From Sphingopyxis panaciterrulae (GTDB lineage: Bacteria; Pseudomonadota; Alphaproteobacteria; Sphingomonadales; Sphingomonadaceae), in assembly GCF_014199295.1 (NCBI RefSeq), contig NZ_JACIJH010000001.1:434001-498000 (forward strand): DNA of 64,000 nucleotides, given 5' to 3'. Every line of letters starts with the position of its first letter. The first letter of the stretch is position 1. The position numbers were made by a program, and so were the translations under genes. The notes under the pieces were generated by a model. The model worked only from the letters and a program-made list of their open reading frames with translations. It ran no database searches and was not told where the DNA came from. Positions 34,871 through 42,660 of this stretch are shown here, piece by piece.

Positions 34871-35943
34871 CACGCGGCCTCCAGCATGTCGGCGATGCGG
34901 TCGAGCAGGATCGTGCGCGTTCCGAACAGAACCTCGTTGAGCTTGCCGCGCTTGAGGTAGATGTGGGGAAAGAATTCGGCGGTGAAACCGACCCCACCGT
35001 GGAGCTGGATGCAGTCGCGCGCGATCTCGGCCACGGTACGCGTCACATGCTGCTTGGCCGACAGCGCATCGAGCAGCGCGTGCGGCGCGTCGTCGGGCAG
35101 GCCGGCGGCATGTTCGACCAGCCCGCGCGCCGCGACCAGCGCCGCCTGATGATCGGCGACACGATGCTTGAGCGCCTGAAAGGACCCGATCACGCGGCCG
35201 AACTGTTCGCGCACCTTCATATAGTCGATCGTGCCCGCGAGCGCGGCTTCGCCGCCGCCGATCGCGTCGGCCGCGATCGCGATCGCGGCGACGCGCAGCA
35301 GATGGTCGTCGAGCGCTGCGGGATCTTCCGCCAGGATCAGGGCATCCTCGTCGACCGTCACGCCGTCGAGGGTGACCGTGCCGAGCGTGCGCGTCGCGTC
35401 GGTGAGCGCGGTCGCCGCGATCGACACGCCGGACGCATCGGCCGGAAGGGCGAGCCAGCAGGGGCGGCCCGCCCGCTCGCCGCGCAGGAAAAGCAGAGTG
35501 GCGGCCGGCGCCCCGATCATGTCGGGGATGGTCGCGCCCACCGATCCGCCATCGAGTCGGATCGGCATGTCGCCGGGCTGCGCGACCGCTGCCCGCGACG
35601 AGCCGTCGGCAAGCCCGGGCAGCAGCTTCGTCCTCTGCGCCTCGCTCCCCGCCGCGCCGAGGAGCGCCGCCGCGAGCGTGGTGCCGAGCATCGGGACGGG
35701 CGCCGCCGCGGCGCCCAGCGCCGCATGGAGCGCCGCCGCCGCTTCCATGCCGAGCCCCAGCCCGCCATACGCCTCGGGCACGGTCAGCGCGGTCCAGCCG
35801 AGCGCCGCCATCTGTTCCCACAGGGGTTCGGCGAAAAGGGCGGGGGCCTGCGACCAGGCGACCGCCTTTTCGCGCGGCCATTCGGCGCCGAGCATTTCGG
35901 CGAAGCTCTCGGCAAGAACGCCGGGATCGAGTTCGTCAGACAT
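34870..35943 (-). CDS. Acyl-CoA dehydrogenase, small-type subunit
   Basis: A 357-residue acyl-CoA dehydrogenase paralogue and likely partner of the gene downstream. It has TVPEAYGGLGLGMEAAAAL near the N-terminus, a weakly conserved middle domain rich in alanine, and YMKVREQFGRVIGSFQA with IQLHGGVGFTAEFFPHIYLKR near the end. It lies 18 bases after an enoyl-CoA hydratase gene. In heteromeric enzymes of steroid side-chain degradation the small chain shapes the substrate site; that role is inferred here. Confidence 0.88.
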   Translation of the reverse strand: MSDELDPGVLAESFAEMLGAEWPREKAVAWSQAPALFAEPLWEQMAALGWTALTVPEAYGGLGLGMEAAAALHAALGAAAAPVPMLGTTLAAALLGAAGSEAQRTKLLPGLADGSSRAAVAQPGDMPIRLDGGSVGATIPDMIGAPAATLLFLRGERAGRPCWLALPADASGVSIAATALTDATRTLGTVTLDGVTVDEDALILAEDPAALDDHLLRVAAIAIAADAIGGGEAALAGTIDYMKVREQFGRVIGSFQALKHRVADHQAALVAARGLVEHAAGLPDDAPHALLDALSAKQHVTRTVAEIARDCIQLHGGVGFTAEFFPHIYLKRGKLNEVLFGTRTILLDRIADMLEAA

Positions 35944-35961
35944 GGTTCGGGATTTCCAGGG

Positions 35962-36762
35962 TCATTCGTCGATGAATTCGGGCGGGCGCTTGTCGATCAT
36001 CGCCTGCACCGCCTCGCGGTGGTTGGGGGATTCCCATGACCGCGTCTCGAGCCGCAGCATTTCGCCCATGTGGCGCCGCGCTTTGTCGAGCAGGTCGAGG
36101 TTTAGCGCCTGCTTCGTCGTCTGCAGGGCAGACGGCGATTTGGAGAGGAAGATGTCGACCCATTTCTTCACCGCCGCATCCAGATCGTCGCGCGTGGTCG
36201 ATTCGGTGACCAGCCCCTTTGCGGCCGCCTCCTTGCCGCGGAGCGGTTCGCCGCTCAGCAGGTGGCGGCGCGCCTCGACCAGCCCGACGAGGTTCGGCCA
36301 TAGCAGCGAGCCGCCGTCGCCCGCGGCAAGGCCGACGCTGACATGCGGATCGCCGATCAGCGCGTCTTCGACCGCGACCGTGATGTCGCCCGCGAGCGCA
36401 AGGCTGGCGCCCATGCCCATCGCATGACCGTTGATTCGCACGACGATCGGTTTCGGGCATTCGAGCATGCCGACGATGATCGCCCGCGCTTCGAAGATGC
36501 CGACGTGCCAGCGTTCGCGGTTGCCCCAATTGTCGATCATCTTGCGCGGGTCGCCGCCGGCGCAGAAGCCGCGTTCGCCCGCGCCGGTGAAGACGATCAC
36601 CCGGACGCTGGTGTCGGACCCGGCATCGGCCCAGACGCGCGTCAGCTCCTCGTGCGCCTCCGGTGTCATGCCGTTCAATGGCGGGTTGTCGAGCGTGATC
36701 GTCAGGACGTGGCCATCCTGTGCGATCGAAAGAGCCTTGTAGCTCGCATAGCGCGGTGGCAC
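35962..36762 (-). CDS. Enoyl-CoA hydratase/isomerase family protein
   Basis: Crotonase-fold protein of 266 residues, with oxyanion loops RGFCAGGDPRK and NGHAMGMGASLALAGDI. The catalytic position region DPHVSVGLAAGDGG has one acidic residue where hydratases have two, so isomerase or other crotonase activity is possible. The start is GTG at 36762: a perfect AGGAGG lies seven bases upstream, while the TTG at 36768 is only one base from it. It heads the long operon 36762-29433, and a GTATAC site abuts its ribosome site. Confidence 0.86.
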   Translation of the reverse strand: MPPRYASYKALSIAQDGHVLTITLDNPPLNGMTPEAHEELTRVWADAGSDTSVRVIVFTGAGERGFCAGGDPRKMIDNWGNRERWHVGIFEARAIIVGMLECPKPIVVRINGHAMGMGASLALAGDITVAVEDALIGDPHVSVGLAAGDGGSLLWPNLVGLVEARRHLLSGEPLRGKEAAAKGLVTESTTRDDLDAAVKKWVDIFLSKSPSALQTTKQALNLDLLDKARRHMGEMLRLETRSWESPNHREAVQAMIDKRPPEFIDE

Positions 36763-36769
36763 CCTCAAT

Positions 36770-36775
36770 CCTCCT
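36770..36775 (-). promoter_or_regulatory. AGGAGG ribosome-binding site that decides the hydratase start
   Basis: The plus-strand CCTCCT reads AGGAGG on the minus strand. Seven bases separate it from GTG 36762 and only one from TTG 36768, so the GTG is preferred. Confidence 0.7.
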
Positions 36776-36792
36776 AACTGGTATACCTATTC
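36776..36792 (+). promoter_or_regulatory. GTATAC-type candidate operator (site 2)
   Basis: AACTGGTATACCTATTC contains the perfect palindrome GGTATACC. It matches the minus strand of site 3 at 38782-38798 in 15 of 17 positions. It touches the AGGAGG of the hydratase gene and lies 61 bases before the start at 36854, so a bound repressor could block both divergent genes. Confidence 0.6.
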
Positions 36793-36853
36793 CTTGCATC
36801 GAACCGCGGTTCGCGGCAAGCCCCAACTTCGAAGATCGACGACAGGGAGAGGA

Positions 36854-37552
36854 ATGATGACCGACGCGAACGCGATTTTGCTGGTGATGCAGAACCCGCG
36901 GGAAGGGCAGGATTCGGCACACCGCGACTGGTATCTGGCGCACCATCTGCCCGACGTTTGCGGGGTTCCCGGCGTGCTGCGCGGCGAATTCGCAGGGACG
37001 ACGGACAGGCTCGAAGGGCTGCGCTGGACCAACGCCGCCGCCTATTGGCTCGACGGCGATCCGGCGGCGATTCTCGGCGAGATTTTCCAGCGCGCGGGAA
37101 GCGGTGACTGGACGATGAGCGATACGCTCGATGGCGAATCGATGATGATGGCGGTCGGTCAGGCGCTCACCGGCCGGGTGCGCTCGACCGTCACCGTCGA
37201 TGCGGCGGGCAAGGAGCGGTTGCTATACATCGTCCTGACCAATGCGACGCCGGGCGACGACGAGCAATTCAACGACTGGTACACGAACACCCATATTCCC
37301 GACGTGCTCGCGGTGCCGGGTTTCGTCGCGGCGCAGCGTTTCCGGCTCGTCGACCATCCGGCGCTTCGCCCCTATCCCTTCCGCTATCTTGCGATCTACG
37401 AAGTGCTGGCGGGCGAGGCGGAGGCGGCCTTCGCCGAACTGGGCGTGCGTGCGGGGACCGACCGTATGCCGTTGTCGCCGACCCTCGATACGTCGGGAGT
37501 CGCCGCCGCGCCCTATGCGGCGGAGGGCATTTGCGACGGGTCAGCCGGCTGA
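36854..37552 (+). CDS. Tandem EthD/ABM-like ferredoxin-fold protein, unknown function
   Basis: A protein of 232 residues built from two copies of a roughly 100-residue unit. Repeat 1 has AILLVMQNPREGQD, DWYLAHHLPDVCGVPG; repeat 2 has LLYIVLTNATPGDD, DWYTNTHIPDVLAVPGF. The shared DWY...H-P-DV..VPG pattern is that of small dimeric alpha+beta-barrel proteins (EthD, Dabb and related groups), so this chain would fold as a fused dimer. Members act as small oxygenases, isomerases or helpers; no catalytic role can be given. Start ATG 36854 (or 36857) follows GGGAGAGG. Its end overlaps the convergent regulator gene by 12 bases. Confidence 0.75.
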   Translation: MMTDANAILLVMQNPREGQDSAHRDWYLAHHLPDVCGVPGVLRGEFAGTTDRLEGLRWTNAAAYWLDGDPAAILGEIFQRAGSGDWTMSDTLDGESMMMAVGQALTGRVRSTVTVDAAGKERLLYIVLTNATPGDDEQFNDWYTNTHIPDVLAVPGFVAAQRFRLVDHPALRPYPFRYLAIYEVLAGEAEAAFAELGVRAGTDRMPLSPTLDTSGVAAAPYAAEGICDGSAG

Positions 37553-38692
37553 CAGGCGGGCGTCGCGGCGCGCGCGATCGCGTTCGATCCGGGCGATCCA
37601 GCGCCGCGAATGGTCGAACATCGCCTGCATCAACGCCTTCGCGGCCGCGCCGTCGCCGGCCGCGACCGCGGCGACCATCTCGCGGTGCTGGCGTTTCAGC
37701 GCCGGCAGGAAAGCCTCGTCGGGCTTCGGCAGGCCGGTCAGGCCATAGCGCAGCGCAACGCCGACGAAGAGGGCGAGGGCGCGGTTGCCGCTATGATCGG
37801 CGATGATCTGGTGAAATTCGCAGGCGGCGGCAAGATAATGGCCCGCCGACGCTCGATCGAGGCGGTCGAGCGCCTTTTGCAGCGAGGGCAGCGTTGCCGC
37901 GTCGGCGCGGCGGGTGAAGTCCTCGACCGCCGCGATCTCCAGGCAACTCTGGGCCTCCCACAGGTGCGACAGGGGAATGCGCGAATAGGCGAGATAGGTC
38001 GCGGTCAGTTCGACCGTATAGGCGGGGTCGCACTGGCGGATGATGACGCCGCCGCGCGCGCCCGTCTTCACGCGCACGATCTCGTGCAGTTCTAATGGAC
38101 GCAGCGCCTCGCGCAGCACGGCGCGGCTGACGCCATAGCACTGCTGCAACGTCCCTTCGTTGCCGAGATTGGTTCCCGGCACGGCGCCCGCCTTCTCGAT
38201 ATCCTGCACCAGGCGAAGCGCAGTGATCTCGCTGAGCTTGGGGGTCGATCCCGCGACCATCCGCTCTTCGGCGAGGTCGCTGATCGTTCGCGAATCGAGC
38301 GCTTCGAGGAACAGGCCGATCGCCTGATTCTCCGAATCGTCGGGGGCCAGGCGCGGTGCCTCGCGCAGAATGGCGGCGGTGCGATCCAGCAAGGCGCGAT
38401 CGATCTGGGTCAGTTCGAAATAGGTCTTGACGGCATAGACGATCGCGTGGCGCGGCGGCGCCTTGACGACCAGCCCTCCATGGACTCCGCGCCGCATCCC
38501 CGCGGCGCCATGCCATTCGAGCTGGCGCACCGCCTCGCGAAAGGTTGCGCGCGAAATGCGGAAACGCTCCATGAAATCGGCTTCGGTGCCCAGCACCTCG
38601 CCCTCTTTCCAGCCGCACCTGACGATCTCGTCGACGATGCGTTCGGCAACGACTTCGCCCAGTTTTCGCCTGCGCTTGCCTGCGCCCAACAT
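37541..38692 (-). CDS. GntR-family regulator with two winged-helix domains and one FCD domain
   Basis: A regulator of 383 residues with an unusual layout. The first GntR winged helix is at about 10-77 (ISRATFREAVRQLEWHG), a second one is at about 150-210 (VSRAVLREALRPLELHE), and one FCD ligand-binding domain fills about 215-370 (EFHQIIADHSGNRALALF). The segment 78-149 looks like the beginning of a first FCD domain, which suggests tandem duplication followed by loss of the middle. It is divergent from the acyl-CoA dehydrogenase operon at 38816, and the GTATAC site between them makes autoregulation likely. ATG at 38692 has AGGACGG upstream. Confidence 0.85.
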   Translation of the reverse strand: MLGAGKRRRKLGEVVAERIVDEIVRCGWKEGEVLGTEADFMERFRISRATFREAVRQLEWHGAAGMRRGVHGGLVVKAPPRHAIVYAVKTYFELTQIDRALLDRTAAILREAPRLAPDDSENQAIGLFLEALDSRTISDLAEERMVAGSTPKLSEITALRLVQDIEKAGAVPGTNLGNEGTLQQCYGVSRAVLREALRPLELHEIVRVKTGARGGVIIRQCDPAYTVELTATYLAYSRIPLSHLWEAQSCLEIAAVEDFTRRADAATLPSLQKALDRLDRASAGHYLAAACEFHQIIADHSGNRALALFVGVALRYGLTGLPKPDEAFLPALKRQHREMVAAVAAGDGAAAKALMQAMFDHSRRWIARIERDRARRDARLSAG

Positions 38693-38781
38693 CGCCGTCC
38701 TGCCCCCTGGAAGAATCACATCCGCGCTCGCTTCCCCTGAACCTTCGTGTCTTTCGCCCCGTTTGACAAGGCGAGCCCATT

Positions 38782-38798
38782 GAATAAGTATACCAATT
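38782..38798 (-). promoter_or_regulatory. GTATAC-type candidate operator (site 3)
   Basis: The minus strand reads AATTGGTATACTTATTC and matches site 2 in 15 of 17 positions. It lies 17 bases before the GTG of the dehydrogenase operon (38816) and 89 bases upstream of the double-winged-helix regulator start, so it fits a repressor site overlapping the plus-strand promoter. Confidence 0.6.
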
Positions 38799-38815
38799 AA
38801 ACGAGGAGAGGAATC

Positions 38816-39961
38816 GTGGAATTCGCCTGGAACGAATCGGAGGAGGCCTATCGCGCCGAACTCCACGAGGTGCTGTCGACGCTGCCCGCCGACTGGTGGG
38901 AAAGCTATGCGCCGCACGGACCGTCGAGCCCCAGACTGATGGAGCATGCGCGCCGGTTCAATGCGCGGCTTGCCGAACGCGACCTGATCGTCCGGCACTG
39001 GCCCCGCGAATATGGCGGCTGCGACGCCAGCGCCTGGCAACAGATCATCATCAGCGAAGAGATGTGGTCGATCGGCGAGCCGCGTTCCTCGCTCTATCTC
39101 GGCACCAACTGGGCCGGACCCGCGATCATGAAATTCGGAACCGAGGCACAGAAGCGGCGCTACCTGCGGGCGATCGCTGCGGGCGAATTGCTGTGGTGCC
39201 AGGGCTTTTCGGAGCCCGAGGCGGGCACCGACCTCGGCAATATGAAGACGCGCGCCGAACCCGACGACGACGGCTATGTGGTGAACGGATCGAAGATCTG
39301 GACCAGCTACGCCGCGCGCGCAGATGTCATGTTCCTGCTCGCGCGCGTCGGCGGCAAGGGCAAAGGCGGGGTCAGTTGCTTCATCGTGCCGATGGATACG
39401 CCGGGGCTCGAGGTGCGCCCGATTCCCGGCGTCCATTCGCGCCACGATTTCCACGAGATATTCTTCAGCGATGCGCGCCTGCCCGCCGACGCGCTGCTCG
39501 GCGAGGAGGGCAATGGCTGGCAGATCGTCCAGGCGATCATCCATTACGAACGGATCGGCGCGGGGCGCTATGAAAAGGCGGCGCGCGCGCTGGCGCACGT
39601 CGTCGACGTGCTGAAGGCGCGCGGCGAGTTCGACGATCCGGTGGTGCGCGCCGACTGCGCGGCGGCGCTCGCGGCGGTCGAGGCGGCGCGGCTCCAGACC
39701 TATCTCGTCATCGACGGCCGCGCAAAGGACAAGGCTCCCGGTGCCGAGACCTATCTCGCGCGCTGGGCGATGATCCAGGCCGATCATGCGGTCGCCAACC
39801 TCAGCTCGACCTATCTTCCCGACCTGCTCGTCGACGGCGCCGACGGCCATCTGCGCGCGCAGTTCAATTCGGCGATCACCGCCGGCATCGCGGCCGGGGC
39901 GGCGGAGGTGCAGCTCAACATGATCTCAGGCCGCCATCTCGGCCTGCCGCGGGGGGCCTGA
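38816..39961 (+). CDS. Acyl-CoA dehydrogenase, large-type subunit
   Basis: Acyl-CoA dehydrogenase of 381 residues: CQGFSEPEAGTDLGNMKTR, KIWTSYAARADVMF and a C-terminal LNMISGRHLGLPRGA. The usual arginine-rich FAD contact at the end (GTSNIQRN in the paralogue at 24483) is altered to AAEVQLN. The GTG start at 38816 follows GAGGAGAGG. It heads a seven-gene plus-strand operon and is followed after 2 bases by the small subunit gene. Substrate unknown. Confidence 0.88.
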   Translation: MEFAWNESEEAYRAELHEVLSTLPADWWESYAPHGPSSPRLMEHARRFNARLAERDLIVRHWPREYGGCDASAWQQIIISEEMWSIGEPRSSLYLGTNWAGPAIMKFGTEAQKRRYLRAIAAGELLWCQGFSEPEAGTDLGNMKTRAEPDDDGYVVNGSKIWTSYAARADVMFLLARVGGKGKGGVSCFIVPMDTPGLEVRPIPGVHSRHDFHEIFFSDARLPADALLGEEGNGWQIVQAIIHYERIGAGRYEKAARALAHVVDVLKARGEFDDPVVRADCAAALAAVEAARLQTYLVIDGRAKDKAPGAETYLARWAMIQADHAVANLSSTYLPDLLVDGADGHLRAQFNSAITAGIAAGAAEVQLNMISGRHLGLPRGA

Positions 39962-39963
39962 CG

Positions 39964-40920
39964 ATGGATTTCGATTTCTCCTCTGACCAGCAGGCGCTCG
40001 GCGAAGCGATCCAGCGCATCGTCGCCGACCATCGCGCACTGCCGCGCACCGGCAACATCGTCGAACCCAGGACCTTTCATCCGGCGACGGGGCTGGAAGC
40101 GGCGCTTGCGGACGGCGGCTTCTTCGACATCGCCCGCGAGCCCGGTTTCGGGGCGGTCGAGGCCGCGATCCTTGTCTACGAGGCCGGCCTGTCGCCGCTG
40201 GTGCTAGAAACCGGCGCGTCGGCGCTGATTGCGCCGCTGCTCACCGGCGAGGCGCTGCCGCGTCCGGTCGCGGTCGCGCGGCTCGCCGACCTCACGCGCG
40301 GCGTACGCTTCCTCGCAGAGGCGCGGACCCTGCTCGTCGATCTCGGCGACGATGTCGCCGTCGTCGACATGGCGGCGACGGCGGTCGCCCCTCTGGACGG
40401 CCCCTACGCCTATCCGCTCGGCAAGTTCGCGGCGGTGCCCGATCTGGCGGCGGCGCGGCGCCTCGGCTCCGCCAGGGTCGGCGAACTGCGCCGTCTGTGG
40501 CGTCTCGCCCTGGCACTCGACATCGCCGCTGCGATGCAGGCGGCGACCGACTTCACGACCGACTATGTCAAGCAGCGGCAGGTGTTCGGGCGGCCGGTCG
40601 GCTCGTTCCAGGCCGTGCAGCATCGCCTCGCCGCCGACGCCGAAAAGTGCCGCGGCACCTATTGGCTGGCGATGAAGGCGGCATGGAGCGGCAGCGCGCT
40701 CGATGCCGTGCTTGCCGCGCTGCATGCGCAGCGCGCGATCGCGCAGGTCAATTACGATGTGCATCAGTTCAACGGCGCACTCGGCATGACGCTCGAACAT
40801 GCGCTGCACCTGTGGACCTTTCGCCTGCGCTGGCTGGTCGGCGAAATGGGGGGATATCGGGCGCAGGCGGCGGATGTGGCCGCACTCGCCTGGCCCGACG
40901 CGCCGCGGAAGGCGGGCTGA
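39964..40920 (+). CDS. Acyl-CoA dehydrogenase, small-type subunit
   Basis: A 318-residue paralogue, about 40 residues shorter than the small subunits at 25649 and 34870. The N-terminal helix reads DFDFSSDQQALGEAIQRIV, and the C-terminal domain has VKQRQVFGRPVGSFQAVQHR and FNGALGMTLEHALHLWTFRLR, where paralogues have HGGIGFT. The loss of that histidine-glycine-glycine motif suggests it does not catalyse on its own. Its stop overlaps the thioesterase start by one base (TGATG). Confidence 0.85.
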   Translation: MDFDFSSDQQALGEAIQRIVADHRALPRTGNIVEPRTFHPATGLEAALADGGFFDIAREPGFGAVEAAILVYEAGLSPLVLETGASALIAPLLTGEALPRPVAVARLADLTRGVRFLAEARTLLVDLGDDVAVVDMAATAVAPLDGPYAYPLGKFAAVPDLAAARRLGSARVGELRRLWRLALALDIAAAMQAATDFTTDYVKQRQVFGRPVGSFQAVQHRLAADAEKCRGTYWLAMKAAWSGSALDAVLAALHAQRAIAQVNYDVHQFNGALGMTLEHALHLWTFRLRWLVGEMGGYRAQAADVAALAWPDAPRKAG

Positions 40921-41711
40921 TGGCCGCGCCCGCACCGCAAGTCGCGCTTCGTCACATCTTCGAGCGCGACGGCGATCTCTATGCGCCGACGGCGCTCGCG
41001 ACGGGGCCGTGGGATCGCCGCCTGCAGAGCGGCGTCGTGCTCAACGCCCTGATCGCGCACGAGATCGAACGCACGCCGAGCCCGGTACCGATGGCGACCG
41101 GCCGGCTGCTGCTCGACATCCTGAAGCCGACGCTCATGGCGCCGGTCGCGGCGCGGGTGACGGTCCTTCGCGAAGGCAGGCGCCTCCAGTTGCTCGACGT
41201 CGAACTGGTACAGGATGGTGCGGTCACCGCGCGCGCCTCGGCGCTGCGCGTGCGGATCGGCGACTCGCCCGCGACCGCCGCGCCGCGCCACGCGCTGCCG
41301 CCGCCGGGGCTTCCCAGCCTCAATGGCGAGCGGTCGCCGATGCGGCATATCGTCGAGACGCGGCTCGAATCGGGCGGGCTCGAAGTCGTCGGCCCGGGCG
41401 TCGTCTGGGCGCGCATCGCGGGAGAGGTCGTGCGGGGCATCCCCGTCTCCCCCTTCGTCCAGCTCGCGATGGCCGCCGATTTCGGCAGCGGCACCTCGAG
41501 CTACGTCGATTGGCGCGAATGGAGCTTCGCCAATGTCGACATCAGCCTTCATCTGACCCGCATGCCCGAAGGCGAATGGATTCGCATCGCCGCCGAAACC
41601 GATGGTGCCGGCAACGGCATCGCGATCGTTCATGCCCGGCTTGCGGACGAACGGGGCGAGATCGGACACGCCCACCAGACCCTCTTCCTCGACAGGAGAC
41701 GAAAGCCATGA
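40920..41711 (+). CDS. Acyl-CoA thioesterase-like double-hotdog protein
   Basis: A protein of 263 residues resembling the thioesterase superfamily proteins with two hotdog domains (TesB/acyl-ACP-thioesterase-like N domain). The first half has GVVLNALIAHEIERT and LDILKPTLMAPVAARVTVLREGRRLQ; the second has WREWSFANVDISLHLTR and GIAIVHARLADERGEIGHAHQ. These patterns match members that hydrolyse acyl-CoA. It may release CoA from a dead-end intermediate. Both ends overlap neighbouring genes, so it is translationally coupled to the dehydrogenase and the SDR. Confidence 0.75.
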   Translation: MAAPAPQVALRHIFERDGDLYAPTALATGPWDRRLQSGVVLNALIAHEIERTPSPVPMATGRLLLDILKPTLMAPVAARVTVLREGRRLQLLDVELVQDGAVTARASALRVRIGDSPATAAPRHALPPPGLPSLNGERSPMRHIVETRLESGGLEVVGPGVVWARIAGEVVRGIPVSPFVQLAMAADFGSGTSSYVDWREWSFANVDISLHLTRMPEGEWIRIAAETDGAGNGIAIVHARLADERGEIGHAHQTLFLDRRRKP

Positions 41712-42649
41712 CGCGCATCACCTCGCCCTTCGGCTGGGACTCGACCGCGGCCGAGGTCGCCGCCGGCCACGACATCGCCGGCAAGCGCGCGATCGTCACC
41801 GGCGCGACGAGCGGCCTCGGCGTCGAAACGGCGCGCGTGCTCGCGAGCCGCGGCGCCGAGGTGCTGCTCGCGGTGCGCGATCCGGCGGCCGCCAAGCCGG
41901 TCGCGGCCGCGATTGAGGCCGACGGGGGCCGGGTCCGCATCGCCGCGCTCGATCTTGGCGACCTGCGCTCGGTCGAAGCTTTCGCGGCCGCCGACGGTCA
42001 GGCGCCGCTGCATCTGCTCGTCAACAATGCCGGCGTCATGGCCTGTCCGCTGATGCGCACCGCGCAGGGTTTCGAGATGCAACTCGGAGTCAATCATATC
42101 GGTCACTTCCACCTGACGACGCTGATGCTGCCCGCCTTGCATGCCGCGGGGCGCGCACGCGTCGTGTCGGTGTCGTCCACCGGCCATCATTGGAGCGGCT
42201 TCGACTTCGACGACCCCAATTTCGAGCGCACCGATTATGATCCGCTCACCGCCTATGGTCGGTCCAAGACGGCCAATGCGCTGTTCGCGGTCGAACTCGA
42301 CCGGCGTTACCGGGACGCGGGCATTCGCGCCTTTTCGCTGATGCCGGGCGGCATCCACACTTCGCTCGGCCGCCACATGACCGACGATATCCGGAAGCGG
42401 CTGGGCGTCGATCCGGCACAGGCGAGCCAATATCGCTGGAAAAGCGTCGAGCAGGGCAGCGCGACGACGATCTGGGCCGCTCTCGGGCGCGAACTCGAGG
42501 GGGCAGGCGGACTGTATCTCGAGGATTGCAACGAAGCGGTGCCGAGCGAGGAGGGCATGCGCGTCGGCGTCAAGCCCTGGGCGCAAGATCCCCAGGCCGC
42601 CGCGCGCCTCTGGACATGGACCGAAGCCGCCATTGCCGCGGTCGGATGA
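41708..42649 (+). CDS. SDR-family oxidoreductase, retinol-dehydrogenase/WWOX-like
   Basis: SDR of 313 residues with TGATSGLGVETARVLASRGAEV, NNAGVMACP, SVSSTGHHW and the catalytic tyrosine-lysine in AYGRSKTAN. The length and the NNAGVM/AYGRSK motifs are typical of the retinol dehydrogenase/WWOX-like group rather than of 250-residue classical SDRs. Those enzymes oxidise or reduce bulky isoprenoid or steroid alcohols. The start overlaps the thioesterase stop (ATGA). The real substrate is not known. Confidence 0.87.
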   Translation: MTRITSPFGWDSTAAEVAAGHDIAGKRAIVTGATSGLGVETARVLASRGAEVLLAVRDPAAAKPVAAAIEADGGRVRIAALDLGDLRSVEAFAAADGQAPLHLLVNNAGVMACPLMRTAQGFEMQLGVNHIGHFHLTTLMLPALHAAGRARVVSVSSTGHHWSGFDFDDPNFERTDYDPLTAYGRSKTANALFAVELDRRYRDAGIRAFSLMPGGIHTSLGRHMTDDIRKRLGVDPAQASQYRWKSVEQGSATTIWAALGRELEGAGGLYLEDCNEAVPSEEGMRVGVKPWAQDPQAAARLWTWTEAAIAAVG

Positions 42650-42660
42650 AGGGAGATTTT

